DNA of 44,257 nt from Eubacteriales bacterium (GTDB lineage: Bacteria; Bacillota; Clostridia; Lachnospirales; Lachnospiraceae): positions 1 through 44,257 of the forward strand of contig JAUNGV010000021.1 in assembly GCA_030524225.1 (NCBI GenBank). Reading direction: 5' to 3'. Under the pieces are notes generated by a model. That model searched no databases and had not been told where the DNA came from. It saw only the letters and a program-made list of their open reading frames with translations. A program made the translations under genes and the position numbers. Below, one piece after another: positions 24,472 through 34,236 of this stretch; position 1 is the stretch's first letter, and each line of letters opens with the position of its first letter.

Positions 24472-24494
24472 AAAAAGGCCGCAGCGCGCGCCGC
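24472..24494 (-). terminator. Terminator after the NFACT gene
   Basis: On the minus strand GCGGC-GCGC-GCTGC (24481-24494) forms a short GC-rich hairpin followed by GGCCTTTTTC. It lies 15 bases past the stop of the NFACT gene and abuts the -35 of the yicC promoter. Confidence 0.6.
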
Positions 24495-24508
24495 TTCCTG
24501 CACCCTTC

Positions 24509-26347
24509 CTACACCTGCCGAAGCCCCGAGATATCCGTCCCGGCGATGATGGAATAGTTCGTGTAGTAGACGACAAATCCCGGCTTGGCACCGCCCGGTT
24601 TCTTTAAATTGCGGCGCTCCAGATAGTCGATCTCCACCTTTTCCTGCTCCCGCCCCTTGGAATAATAGGCCGCCAGCGAAGCCGCCTCCTCAAAGACGCG
24701 GTCGGGAATCTCCTCCATCTTTTTCCCGTTCGTCTTCACAATGACGTGAGAGCCGGGAATATCATTCGCATGGAACCAGAGATCTCCGCCGTTTGCGAGG
24801 CGGAAGGAAATCTCGTCGTTCTGGATGTTGTTCTTGCCGACATACATATCGTAGCCGTCGCTGCTGACGTAGTGAAGCGGCTGGCTCTCCGGCGTCCGGC
24901 TCCTGCCCGGGCCCTTGCCGCCTGCCTGGCTGCGCCCGCTGTTTCTGCCGCTTTTCCCGTTTCCGCCATCCGTCCCTGCGCGCCGCCGCACGAAGCCGCA
25001 CTCCTCCAGCTCCCTGCGGATCTGTGCCAGATCCCCTTCGTTCTCCGAGAGTTCCAGTGCGGTGCGGATGCTCTCGAGCTGATCAATCTCGGCCTTTACT
25101 TCCTTCGTCAGTTCCGAGAGCGATTCCGCCGTTCGCTTTAATTTCGTATAGCGGTCAAAATAGCGTCTGGCATTCTGCGCCGGCGTCAGCGTGGGATCCA
25201 GCGGAACCGTCACGGGCTCGTTCGTATAATAGTTATCGAGAACCGCCGACTTCGCCCCCTCCGGAATCGAATAGCCGTACGTATTCAGCAGCTCGCCGTA
25301 CACGCGGTACTTGTCCCGCTTCTCCGTGTCCTTCATCTGCCTGCACTGCAGGTCGTACTTGTGAACATCGCGTTCCAGAATCGTCTGCACGATCCGTCGC
25401 AGATCGGCCGACTTCTGCCGGATTCTCGTCGCCGCGTTCTTCTCCGCGTAGAAGGTCTCAAGCAGCTCCGACATCGAAGCAAACTCCCTGCCCTCTGCGC
25501 CGTACATCGTCAGCGGAACCGCCGCGTACTCCTGCGGAACGCCTGCCGCTCCGCCTCCCTTCTTATAATAAAGGGTGGGAAGAAACGACTGCGTCCGCAC
25601 GCGTTCCATCAGACGGTCAAACGCCTGCCACAGACGCTCGCGCTCCTCCACTGTCAGCGCCTGCGCGCTTCTCTCATGCGTCAGCTGGGCCTCCCAGCAG
25701 AGTTCCTCCGCCATCACATTCGAGAGTCCCGTATACGAACCGGAGAGGAAGGACGCTACAGGCGCGGCGCTCTGCGGACTCTCCAGCAGCGCCAGGAACG
25801 ATTCCCTCGTCTCCTCCAGCGGCTCCCTCTTCGCTCTCGTCTGCGGGATAAAATACGTCCGTCCGGGCAGCACTTCCCGCACCGAGCTCACCATCGAGGA
25901 AATCCTCTTGATCGCATCGAGAATCACCCCGTCCTCCGAGAGAAAGATCAGGTTCGAGTGCTTGCCCATCAGTTCCAGCACGAGCACATGGCGGCACAGA
26001 TCCCCCATCTCGTTGCGGTGCTCCACAGTAAAGCGCAGGATGCGCTCGAGCCCGGGCTGCTCCACCGAGAGAATTTTTCCATTCTGGATATGCTTTCGCA
26101 GCAGCATACAGAAAGCCGGCGCCACAAGGGGCGCAGGCTTCGTACCCTGCGTCAGATAGCACAGCGGGAGCGAGGGATCCGCCGAGAGATAGAGCCTGAC
26201 CTGCCCACCTCCCCGCGACACCTCCGGCTTCACCGTCAGCACCAGTTCGTCCGTATCCGTCTGTGCAATTTTATAAATACGCCCGCCCGTGAGCTTCTCT
26301 GCGAGTTCCGCCCGCAGGCAGGCCGTGGTAATCCCGTCAAACGCCAT
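24509..26347 (-). CDS. rqcH: NFACT family protein (RqcH / fibronectin-binding-like)
   Basis: A 612-residue protein with the NFACT-N domain (MAFDGITTACLRAELAEKL), central helix-hairpin and coiled-coil regions (RYFDRYTKLKRTAESL onward), a Gly/Ser/Arg-rich linker near residue 490, and the NFACT-R domain (SSDGYDMYVGKNNIQND, FHANDIPGSHVIVK). Members such as B. subtilis RqcH bind stalled 50S subunits and add C-terminal alanine tails; streptococcal homologues were first described as fibronectin-binding. The usual Asp-Arg pair of NFACT-N reads Glu-Arg here (GLERIL, about residue 101). Start chosen from GGAGGAAAATC before MAFDG. Confidence 0.92.
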   Translation of the reverse strand: MAFDGITTACLRAELAEKLTGGRIYKIAQTDTDELVLTVKPEVSRGGGQVRLYLSADPSLPLCYLTQGTKPAPLVAPAFCMLLRKHIQNGKILSVEQPGLERILRFTVEHRNEMGDLCRHVLVLELMGKHSNLIFLSEDGVILDAIKRISSMVSSVREVLPGRTYFIPQTRAKREPLEETRESFLALLESPQSAAPVASFLSGSYTGLSNVMAEELCWEAQLTHERSAQALTVEERERLWQAFDRLMERVRTQSFLPTLYYKKGGGAAGVPQEYAAVPLTMYGAEGREFASMSELLETFYAEKNAATRIRQKSADLRRIVQTILERDVHKYDLQCRQMKDTEKRDKYRVYGELLNTYGYSIPEGAKSAVLDNYYTNEPVTVPLDPTLTPAQNARRYFDRYTKLKRTAESLSELTKEVKAEIDQLESIRTALELSENEGDLAQIRRELEECGFVRRRAGTDGGNGKSGRNSGRSQAGGKGPGRSRTPESQPLHYVSSDGYDMYVGKNNIQNDEISFRLANGGDLWFHANDIPGSHVIVKTNGKKMEEIPDRVFEEAASLAAYYSKGREQEKVEIDYLERRNLKKPGGAKPGFVVYYTNYSIIAGTDISGLRQV

Positions 26348-26411
26348 GATTTTCCTCCATGCCGGAGCCTGCCGGCTCAGGCCTTCTCTCCGTTCTGCTT
26401 CCGTTCCTGCC

Positions 26412-26439
26412 ATTGTACCACGGAGAGGGGAAAAGTCAT
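26412..26439 (-). promoter_or_regulatory. Possible promoter of the NFACT gene (ATGACT-16-TACAAT)
   Basis: On the minus strand TACAAT (26412-26417) lies 16 bp from ATGACT (26434-26439), which overlaps the stop codon of the GH3 gene upstream. The match is moderate; the change of function at this point supports a new transcript. Confidence 0.4.
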
Positions 26440-28889
26440 AGCCGTGTTTCCTTCGTTTTTGAGATCATACCCAACAGATGACCCACTGCTTTTTCCAGTT
26501 CCTCCCTCGTCACTCTTCCTTCTTCCACTCCTTTCAGAATCTGACCGATCACCGGCGGGCCTCCCGGCATTACGATATCATTTCCTGCGGCAACGGCGTC
26601 TGCTCCGTCCACAACGACATCCATATCGCCCCAGTCGGTGACCACCGCTCCTTCAAAACCCCATTCCTCCCGCAGAATATGGGTGCACAGATCTCTGTTT
26701 CCGCCTGCCAGAACGCCGTTGATTTTATTAAACGACGTCATAATACAGGAAATTCCGGCTTCCCGCACCAGCATCTCAAACGGCTTTAGGTACAGCTCTC
26801 TCGCCGCCTTTTCCGTCAGCACAGAGTCCACTGCGTCATAGTTCTGGCGGGCATTCCCTCTGCGGAACGTCTCCTGCTCATTGACGGCAAAATGCTTCGG
26901 GCACACAAGAACAGGATGGTTCCTCTGCACTCCCTTCGCCACCTCGCAGGCACAGACTCCCGTGAGATAAGGATCCTCTGAAAAATATTCAAAATTTCTG
27001 CCGCACAGAGGATTCCGGTGGAGATTGACCGCTGGCGCAAGCCAGAGATCCACCTTCTGCTTCTCGCACTCCTCCCCCACCGCATCTCCGAACAGATACC
27101 ACAGTTCTCTGTCAAAAGAGCAGGCGATCAGCATTTCCGTCGGCCATGCGATCTCCCCGATACCGGCAGGACCGTCTTTATAAAATACAGAGGAGATTCC
27201 CCGGCTCTCGATGGCGGGTGAAACATAGCCCTGATACCCGGTGGGATGGCTGTTCGTCGTCAGAGGTTTCCCCTCTTTGTCACAGATTGTCGGCGGATCG
27301 CTCCGGTCTCCCACTGCCGCAAAGGGTGTTCCTGGACCGTATCCCACGCAGAGCGCCGCGAGCTCCTCCGTCGAAAGATCCGGAACTCTGATCCGCTGCT
27401 TCGGCTCGTCCCTCTCTTCCCCCGGCAGATCCTGTGCCCCAATCACAAGAGGTATCCGGTCTCCCTCTCCGCCGCATCTCTGCGTCTCTCCCGCTTTCCC
27501 GTCCCCTTCCGTTTGCCGGGACAGGAACTCTATCTTCCCCTGATTGCACGGCGCGATCACGAGACGATTGGCACACTGCTCGATCAGCAGATCCTCCTCA
27601 ACGGCAAAGCCACCGGATATCTTCGTATTTCTGGAGGAATTGCCGACCCGCAGGATATACTCTCCCGCCTCCACCATCCACGCCGCCTCCGTTTCCCGGT
27701 AAACCGCCAGTTCCCGCCACGGAATCAGAATCGTTCTCTCCTGCCTCTCTCCCGGCTCCAGAAGGGCGGTTTTCTCAAATCCTTTTAATTCCTGATAAGG
27801 CCGCTCCTCCCCCTGGCACTCTCTCTTGGACAAATAAACCTGAACGACTTCTCTGCCTGACACGGCTCCGGTATTTGTCACTCCGACAGAGATCTCGATG
27901 CCGCGCCGCGCTCTGGCAACTGCTCCGACCTCTATCTGAAACGACGTATAGGAGAGACCATATCCGAACGGAATCATCACTTCTTTCCGGAAGGTATCGA
28001 AATAACGGTATCCGGCGTAAATATTCTCCCGGTACACGGTGACAGGACTTTTCGCAAATCCCCTGCTCCCGTTTGCCTCCGATGAAAGACCGTAATCCTC
28101 ATAAGTGAGAATCTTCTCCGGATTCTCCTTGTCCCATGAGAAATGGTGTGCGGACGGATACTCCTCATACTCCCTGGCCACGGTGACCGCCATCTTTCCG
28201 GACGGACACACTTTTCCCGTCAGAATCCGCGCGAGTGCAGCAGCGCCCTCCTCTCCGGGGATTCCGATAAACAGCAGACTCTTCAAGCTGCGGCGGTTCT
28301 CCACCCAGGACAGATCAATCAGGCCATTCACATTCAGCACGACCACAACCTCCGGAAAGTGTCTGCACACGGTATCCATCAGCCTGCTCTCCGTCTCCGT
28401 CAGGAAATAATCCTCTGTTAAATGCCTGTCGCACTCCTCTCCACCTGAATTTCTCCCCAGAACAATCAGTGCCGTATCTGTCTGTTCCGCCGCCTGGGAA
28501 ATCAGGGTATCCGGCACCTCATACTCTTTCAGAGGAGCGCGGTACTTTCCGAAAATCTCATACATCACCCCGCTGTTCACCAGCTCGCTCACCTTCGTCC
28601 AGTCGAACGTATCTGCCTCCGAGACACTCTCCTCTCCGATTTTGTACTGATAGAATCCTTTCAGCAACTTCTCCGGAACAATCCCGTTTTTTTCACACTC
28701 CTCTAAAATAGAAGCGCATCCGGTTACATTGGCTCCTCCCGAGCCGTTTCCCGAATAGAGCGTGCTGATCTGCGTCCTTCCGAAAAAAGCCACCTTTTTC
28801 TGAGCGGGAAGGGGGAGCAGTCCGTCCTCATTCTTCAATAGAACGATCGATTCCTCCGCAATTCGCCGCGCAACCTCTCTTCTGTCCAT
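26436..28889 (-). CDS. Glycoside hydrolase family 3 with inverted domain order (putative beta-glucosidase)
   Basis: An 817-residue GH3 enzyme. The part normally at the C-terminus comes first: AEESIVLLKNEDGLLPLP (residues 9-26) opens the alpha/beta sandwich, followed by the fibronectin III-like domain near residue 330-420. The TIM-barrel follows from about residue 500: FYKDGPAGI, LAPAVNLHRNPLCGRNFEYFSEDPYL, CPKHFAVNEQE, and the nucleophile Asp in VVTDWGDM (about residue 752). This inverted order is known from Butyrivibrio fibrisolvens and Ruminococcus albus beta-glucosidases. No signal peptide, so it should act on imported glycosides. GGGAGG precedes the ATG. It starts two bases after the stop of the next GH3 gene. 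Confidence 0.92.
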   Translation of the reverse strand: MDRREVARRIAEESIVLLKNEDGLLPLPAQKKVAFFGRTQISTLYSGNGSGGANVTGCASILEECEKNGIVPEKLLKGFYQYKIGEESVSEADTFDWTKVSELVNSGVMYEIFGKYRAPLKEYEVPDTLISQAAEQTDTALIVLGRNSGGEECDRHLTEDYFLTETESRLMDTVCRHFPEVVVVLNVNGLIDLSWVENRRSLKSLLFIGIPGEEGAAALARILTGKVCPSGKMAVTVAREYEEYPSAHHFSWDKENPEKILTYEDYGLSSEANGSRGFAKSPVTVYRENIYAGYRYFDTFRKEVMIPFGYGLSYTSFQIEVGAVARARRGIEISVGVTNTGAVSGREVVQVYLSKRECQGEERPYQELKGFEKTALLEPGERQERTILIPWRELAVYRETEAAWMVEAGEYILRVGNSSRNTKISGGFAVEEDLLIEQCANRLVIAPCNQGKIEFLSRQTEGDGKAGETQRCGGEGDRIPLVIGAQDLPGEERDEPKQRIRVPDLSTEELAALCVGYGPGTPFAAVGDRSDPPTICDKEGKPLTTNSHPTGYQGYVSPAIESRGISSVFYKDGPAGIGEIAWPTEMLIACSFDRELWYLFGDAVGEECEKQKVDLWLAPAVNLHRNPLCGRNFEYFSEDPYLTGVCACEVAKGVQRNHPVLVCPKHFAVNEQETFRRGNARQNYDAVDSVLTEKAARELYLKPFEMLVREAGISCIMTSFNKINGVLAGGNRDLCTHILREEWGFEGAVVTDWGDMDVVVDGADAVAAGNDIVMPGGPPVIGQILKGVEEGRVTREELEKAVGHLLGMISKTKETRL

Positions 28890-28891
28890 AC

Positions 28892-31339
28892 TTACCTCCC
28901 TGTCCGAGGCACTTCTTCACACGCAGTGTCGGCGTAAAACGCCCTCTGTGCCCCGTTGATCCACTCGTCACCCGTAATTCTGAATGTTCCACGCAAACGG
29001 CAGTCCTCCGATGAACTGCCGATCTCCAAGGCAAACTCTCCCTTCTCCACCTTCCAGCGCATATCCTTGTCAAGAAATGCCGTCTGGCTCGCCCGCAGTG
29101 TGAACACAACGCGGACGCTCTCTCCCGGCCGCAGAGAAACGCGCCGGAAGCCGGCGAGTTCTTTGACCGGCCTTGTCATACTGGAATAGCAGTCGCTGAA
29201 ATAGAGCTGTACCACTTCCTCTCCTTCTCTCTCTCCTGTATTCTGCACCACACAGCTGATCTGCGTTTCTTCCGATGCTCCGATCTCCTTCTTTGCGATG
29301 CACAGATCACGATAGGAGAATCTGGTATAGGAAAGTCCGTGCCCAAAGCAGTATCGCGGCGTATGGGGAAGATCCACATAATTGACAAAACCAATGCTCT
29401 CCTGCTGATGCCACGCGGAACCATTGGGATGATTATAGTAGATCGGAATCTGTCCCGCATGATAGGCCACGGATACCGGCAGCTTTCCGCCCGGATTATA
29501 GGCTCCCAGCAGCACGTCCGTCACCGCCTGCGCTCCCGTCTCCGAGGGATTCCACGCCTCCACAATCGCACTCAAATACCGGTCCGCAGCGTCACTGGAG
29601 ACCGGACGTCCATTAAAGTGGACACCTATCATAGGCTTGCCGTATCCGGCCGCCCTCTCGATAAAGTAATCCTGGCACTCTGGTAGATTGATGTCGCTCG
29701 CGTCCACTCCTTCTCCCATAGACGCCATCGAACAGGTTCCGTGCTTGCCTCCCAGCGTCAGGATAACGAGATCCGCCTCCTGCACCGCCCGGAGCGCCTC
29801 CTCAAACCCGCTCTGATCGCTTCCGGCAATCGGGTATCCGTAGGCATAGATGATTTCCGTTTCCGGCACCCGGGCACGCAGCTCTTCCAGCAGGCTTCTG
29901 CATTCCGGCTTCTGCCGGTGCAGAATGCGCTCGAACACCTCCGCCTCATCGGATTGGATCGCAGTTCCCGGCACACGCCTGACCTGATCCTGCGCGATCT
30001 GCCTGCTCTCCTGGCTCTCCTCCACTCCGGCAATCGAGTTGGCAGCCGCGTATACGGACTCCATCATGCACAGATGGGTATATCCGCCGAAAAATTTGCG
30101 GGCACAGTCCGCATGCGGCCCGATCAGCGCCAGCTTCCTGACTTTGGCTGGCAGGGGCAGAACTCCGTCATTTTTCAGCAGTACCATGGATTCCCTCGCC
30201 GACCGGAGAGAGAGGGATTCCGCCTCCGTTCCCGTAAAGTAAGAACGCAGGGATTCCCCTTCCAGCGCGAAAGGATGTTCAAACAGTCCCATCCTGAATT
30301 TCGCCTCCAGAATTCCGAGCACTGTCCGGTTCAAAAGTCCGATATCCGCCTCTCCGGCGCAGAATTTCTCTCTGAGTCCCTCCGCATATCCCACTGCTCT
30401 GGGCAGTTCCATATCCATTCCGGCCTCCAGCGCAAGGAGTCCGGTATCTGCCATCGTCTCGCCGATACGCTGTACTGTGTGGGCATTGCTGATTCCGCCA
30501 TAATCGCTGATGCAAAGCCCCTCAAAGCCCATTTTCTCCCTGAGTATTCCGGTGAGCAGATGATGGGAGACAGAAGCAGGTTCCCCGTCGATGGAATTGT
30601 AGCAGGGCATGATCCCTTTCAGTCCCGCCTCCGCGATTGCCGCCTGAAACGGCCTGCCGTAAATTTCCTCCAGAAGCCGCGGCGGCGTATCACTGTTCGT
30701 CCCGTGGATTCCTCCCTGGGAATTGTGAAATGCCATGAAATGCTTGGCGACGCTCTCCGGCTTCCTGCCGCCTGTCTCTGTGGTCTGCACGCCTCTGGTA
30801 TACGCCGTCCCCAGCGCCGAGGCCAGAGCAGGATCTTCCCCGTACGTCTCTCCCTGTCTCCCCATTCTCGAATCACGGGAAATGTCCAGCACAGGAGCGA
30901 GAATATGTGTGATCCCGCAGGCCGCTTCCTGTGCAGCCACCGCTCCGCCTATCCTCTCCTCCAGTTCCGAATCCCATCCGGCGCCTCTGGCAATACCGGA
31001 GGGAAAGCTGGTTCCCTCCTGGATAAAAGGTCCGCACAGTCCCTCCATATGGAAGATAGCCGGAATATGATGAGGACTCTGCCTCATAACCGTCTCCTGC
31101 ACGCTTCTCTGCCACGCCGCCGCCCCGTCCAGCGTCTCGATTCTCCGCATTTCCAGCGTACTGACCTGTCCGATTCCATACGGCATTTCCTCTGCCAGCT
31201 GATCCATATCCTGATAGTTCTCCCCGAATGGGAAGATACAGCTCAGCTGCGCCATTTTCTCTTCCAGGCTCAGCTCCGCGAGCAGGGCCTGTGCCCTCTC
31301 TCCGGGACTTTTCTCTCTGTCCTCATATACTTTTCCCAT
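28892..31339 (-). CDS. Glycoside hydrolase family 3 (putative beta-glucosidase/beta-xylosidase)
   Basis: An 815-residue GH3 enzyme in the canonical order. The TIM-barrel (residues about 25-350) shows MEGLCGP, LAPVLDISRDSRMGRQGETYGEDP, VAKHFMAFHNSQGG, and the nucleophile Asp in LCISDYGG (D279). The sandwich domain starts at SARESMVLLKNDGVLPLP, and a fibronectin III-like domain ends the protein (PVKELAGFRRVSLRPGE). No signal peptide. Substrate could be beta-glucoside or beta-xyloside; sequence alone does not decide. It lies 30 bp downstream of the GH78 gene and 2 bp upstream of the inverted GH3, so the three are co-transcribed. Confidence 0.93.
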   Translation of the reverse strand: MGKVYEDREKSPGERAQALLAELSLEEKMAQLSCIFPFGENYQDMDQLAEEMPYGIGQVSTLEMRRIETLDGAAAWQRSVQETVMRQSPHHIPAIFHMEGLCGPFIQEGTSFPSGIARGAGWDSELEERIGGAVAAQEAACGITHILAPVLDISRDSRMGRQGETYGEDPALASALGTAYTRGVQTTETGGRKPESVAKHFMAFHNSQGGIHGTNSDTPPRLLEEIYGRPFQAAIAEAGLKGIMPCYNSIDGEPASVSHHLLTGILREKMGFEGLCISDYGGISNAHTVQRIGETMADTGLLALEAGMDMELPRAVGYAEGLREKFCAGEADIGLLNRTVLGILEAKFRMGLFEHPFALEGESLRSYFTGTEAESLSLRSARESMVLLKNDGVLPLPAKVRKLALIGPHADCARKFFGGYTHLCMMESVYAAANSIAGVEESQESRQIAQDQVRRVPGTAIQSDEAEVFERILHRQKPECRSLLEELRARVPETEIIYAYGYPIAGSDQSGFEEALRAVQEADLVILTLGGKHGTCSMASMGEGVDASDINLPECQDYFIERAAGYGKPMIGVHFNGRPVSSDAADRYLSAIVEAWNPSETGAQAVTDVLLGAYNPGGKLPVSVAYHAGQIPIYYNHPNGSAWHQQESIGFVNYVDLPHTPRYCFGHGLSYTRFSYRDLCIAKKEIGASEETQISCVVQNTGEREGEEVVQLYFSDCYSSMTRPVKELAGFRRVSLRPGESVRVVFTLRASQTAFLDKDMRWKVEKGEFALEIGSSSEDCRLRGTFRITGDEWINGAQRAFYADTACEEVPRTGR

Positions 31340-31369
31340 AATCTGCCTCTCTTTCCTTCCCGCACGGCT

Positions 31370-34108
31370 CTATTGTCCGCCCTTTTCTCCTTCGTTCAGT
31401 CTTTTCAGAATAATCCCGTATACCTCTCTCACCTCCGGCGCGGCGCTGATTCCTTCCGCCAGCGTCATCCGCTTCGCATATTCAATCATCGGACTGTTGA
31501 AAATCTCCGGGAGCATCTCCTGTACCAGACGCTGTCCCTCTTCCTCCTCCATGATCTCTCCCAGCGTGGAATCCATTGTGAATCGCAGTGCCTGTAAAGA
31601 GGTCTGCGTCTCATACTCGAAGACATATTCCCCGGACCCTGTTTCGAGTGGTTCTGCCCGCTCCGGCAGATATATGACCGCGCCTGTATTGGCCGGGATC
31701 TTCACCTCAACCCGTATGATTCCTTCCCGGCAGCGCCAGTGCGAAACAATTCTCCCATACGGAGACTCAATCGCCGTCGTCGCCTCCTCAATGCCCCGCA
31801 CGAGCATCGGTCTGATCAGAACTCTGTGATATCCCGCCTCCAGCTGATTGATTCCCCCGATTTTCCGATACATCCAGTCTCCGATTGCACCGTTCGCGTA
31901 GTGATTCATGGAGTTCAGTCCCGGATGCTGCATAGTACCGTCCGGCAAAATGGCATCCCACCGCTCCCAGAGCGTAGTGGCCCCCTGATTCACCGCATAG
32001 AGCCATGACGGCAGATCCTCCCTCATAAACAGCAGGGAAGCAGTCTCGTGCGCTCCGTTCTCGGAGAGCGCATGGCACAGGTACGGAGTCCCCACAAATC
32101 CTGTTGTCAAATGATTCTGATGGTTTTCAATATTCGTCACGAGGGTCCGCAGGATTCTCTCCCTGTGCTCCCCTCTCGCCAGACCGAAATACAGAGACAG
32201 AGCGCATCCGGTCTGTGTCTCACTGACAACCCTGCCCCGTTCCGTATAATATTCCCTGCGGAACGACTCCAGCGTTCGCTCACGAATCGCCCTGTAATAT
32301 GCCGCCTCCTCTTCTTTTCCGAGTACACACGCCGTTTTTGCCACCAAATCTGTCACATAGAGATAGCAGGCGTTCGCCACCAGATATACGTCAGTGGCCC
32401 CCACGCTCTTATCTCCCATCTCCCGGTCCAGTGCCAGCCAGTCTCCGTACTGATAGCCCGTCATCCACAGACCGTTCTCATCCGTATGATTCCCGATATA
32501 ATCCACCCACTCATGCATGCACTGCCAGGATTCCTCCAGAATCCGCACGTCACCGTACGTCTGATACACCACCCAGGGAATCACAACAGCCGCATCGCTC
32601 CACGCCGCGGAGCTGAACGATCCCAGCAGATCCGGCACCACATGGGGAACCCCGTTTTCCAGGGAGGACGCCGCCGCCACATCCCGCATCCATTTCGTAA
32701 AAAACAGAGCCGTCTCCCTGTTGAACGCCGCCGTCCAGGAAAACACCTGCGCATCTCCCATCCATCCAAGTCTCTCGTCTCTCTGCGGGCAGTCCGTCGG
32801 AATATCCAGAAAATTTCCCCGCAGACTCCACGCGATATTGTTCTGAAGCCGGTTCACCTTTTCGTTGGAGCAGTAAAACTCTCCCGTCTTTCTCATATCA
32901 GAGTGCATAACGCGCGCGGTGAACATCTCCGGCTCCATATGCTCTGCTCCCTCCACGGCAATATAACGGAATCCATGAAAGGTAAAATGTGGCGCCAGCA
33001 CCTGCTCCTCTCCGTTCAGGACATAGGTATCCGTGGATCTGGCGGTACGCAGCGTATCCGGGTAAAAAACGCCGTTCTGATCCAGTGTTTCCGCGTGGCG
33101 GATCGTGATTCTCTGCCCTTTCTTCCCGCAAATCCTGAGTTCCACGTCTCCGGTCAGGTTCTGGCCAAAATCGACGACCCTGTTCCCCTCCGGATCCGTG
33201 AAACTCCGCACAGGTCTGCGATACTCCGTAATTCTCACCGGCTCATGGATCTGCGGTGTCAGAACATCTGTGCAGAAATCCGTATCGATCACAACCCTCC
33301 CCGTCCTGCTCTCCGGCGCGGCGGTGTCAATCGTCTCCCCCATGTAGATCTCACTGTAGCGGATCTGACCGGTTCGCACCTCCCACCTCTCGTCCGTGGC
33401 GATCACTTCCTCCGATCCGTCCGCATAGCGCAGATGCAGTTCACCCCAGATCCCTGTCCGGGTCCCGTAACAGTCCGGCCGGCAGTCAAACCCCAGAATC
33501 CCCTTGTACCAGCCGTTCCCCACCGTGAATTCCAGCGTATTCTCCGCCTGAATCATCCGCGTGACGTCGTAATACTGATAGAGAAGAATCTTCCGGTAAT
33601 CCGTCCATCCCGGCGCCATGCGCACATCCCCGATCCGATTTCCGTTCAGGATCGCCTCGTATACACCGTGCGCCGTGGCATACAGGCCGGCAAAGACCAC
33701 CTGATTTCTGACCGGAAATTTCCGGGAAAAAACAGGGCATGCCTCTTCTTCCTCAGGAAAATCATGCGTGATCATTTCGGCACGAAACCGCCCGCTGTTC
33801 CAGATCCCGGTGGAAAACTCCATTTCTGCCTCCGCCCGGTTTCCGTAATTGTCCTCCACCAGAAGGGAAACTCTGTACTCCTGCTCCTCCTCCAGCGGTT
33901 CCCCCGCGTATTCAACCAGAACGGACTGCGCGCTCTCTCTTCTTTCGCTGTCCCAGAATATCTTCCCGCCGCTGACCACTCTCAGCCGGTATGCTCTCTG
34001 GGAGACATTGCGCTCACCGGACGCGATCTTCCATGAAAAGCGCGGCCTGGCCACCATCAGTCCTCTGGGATTCTCCCGGTATTCTATTCGGAAATCATAA
34101 AGATTCAT
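31370..34108 (-). CDS. Glycoside hydrolase family 78 alpha-L-rhamnosidase
   Basis: A 912-residue enzyme that releases terminal alpha-L-rhamnose from plant glycosides and polysaccharides by inversion. Beta-sandwich domains come first (NPRGLMVARPRFSWKI; QRAYRLRV; WNSGRFRAEMI). The (alpha/alpha)6 barrel follows, with the general acid in CPQRDERLGWMGDAQ (E445) and the putative base in GATTLWERWDAI (E715). A C-terminal beta domain contains SPYGRIVSHWRC, and there is a short extra helical tail. No signal peptide, so it should be cytoplasmic. It lies between the symporter gene (128 bp upstream) and two GH3 genes. The ribosome site (AGGGCAAGAAAG) is weak. Confidence 0.95.
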   Translation of the reverse strand: MNLYDFRIEYRENPRGLMVARPRFSWKIASGERNVSQRAYRLRVVSGGKIFWDSERRESAQSVLVEYAGEPLEEEQEYRVSLLVEDNYGNRAEAEMEFSTGIWNSGRFRAEMITHDFPEEEEACPVFSRKFPVRNQVVFAGLYATAHGVYEAILNGNRIGDVRMAPGWTDYRKILLYQYYDVTRMIQAENTLEFTVGNGWYKGILGFDCRPDCYGTRTGIWGELHLRYADGSEEVIATDERWEVRTGQIRYSEIYMGETIDTAAPESRTGRVVIDTDFCTDVLTPQIHEPVRITEYRRPVRSFTDPEGNRVVDFGQNLTGDVELRICGKKGQRITIRHAETLDQNGVFYPDTLRTARSTDTYVLNGEEQVLAPHFTFHGFRYIAVEGAEHMEPEMFTARVMHSDMRKTGEFYCSNEKVNRLQNNIAWSLRGNFLDIPTDCPQRDERLGWMGDAQVFSWTAAFNRETALFFTKWMRDVAAASSLENGVPHVVPDLLGSFSSAAWSDAAVVIPWVVYQTYGDVRILEESWQCMHEWVDYIGNHTDENGLWMTGYQYGDWLALDREMGDKSVGATDVYLVANACYLYVTDLVAKTACVLGKEEEAAYYRAIRERTLESFRREYYTERGRVVSETQTGCALSLYFGLARGEHRERILRTLVTNIENHQNHLTTGFVGTPYLCHALSENGAHETASLLFMREDLPSWLYAVNQGATTLWERWDAILPDGTMQHPGLNSMNHYANGAIGDWMYRKIGGINQLEAGYHRVLIRPMLVRGIEEATTAIESPYGRIVSHWRCREGIIRVEVKIPANTGAVIYLPERAEPLETGSGEYVFEYETQTSLQALRFTMDSTLGEIMEEEEGQRLVQEMLPEIFNSPMIEYAKRMTLAEGISAAPEVREVYGIILKRLNEGEKGGQ

Positions 34109-34167
34109 CTTTCTTGCCCTGCCCCTTACAGTCCTCTTAGTTCTATCCTTTTCTCATCATCCCGCCG

Positions 34168-34208
34168 TTCGCACAAACTGCAGAAGCCGGCATCCGCATT
34201 CGTGCGAA
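34168..34208 (-). other. Inverted repeat between symporter and rhamnosidase genes
   Basis: TTCGCAC (34168-34174) and GTGCGAA (34202-34208) form a 7-bp stem around a 27-nt loop; the right arm lies within the near-palindrome ATTCGTGCGAAT. It could be a message-processing hairpin or an operator. No promoter was found in this 128-bp gap. Confidence 0.35.
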
Positions 34209-34236
34209 TCCCTAGCCTCTGCGCGGTATACTGCCC

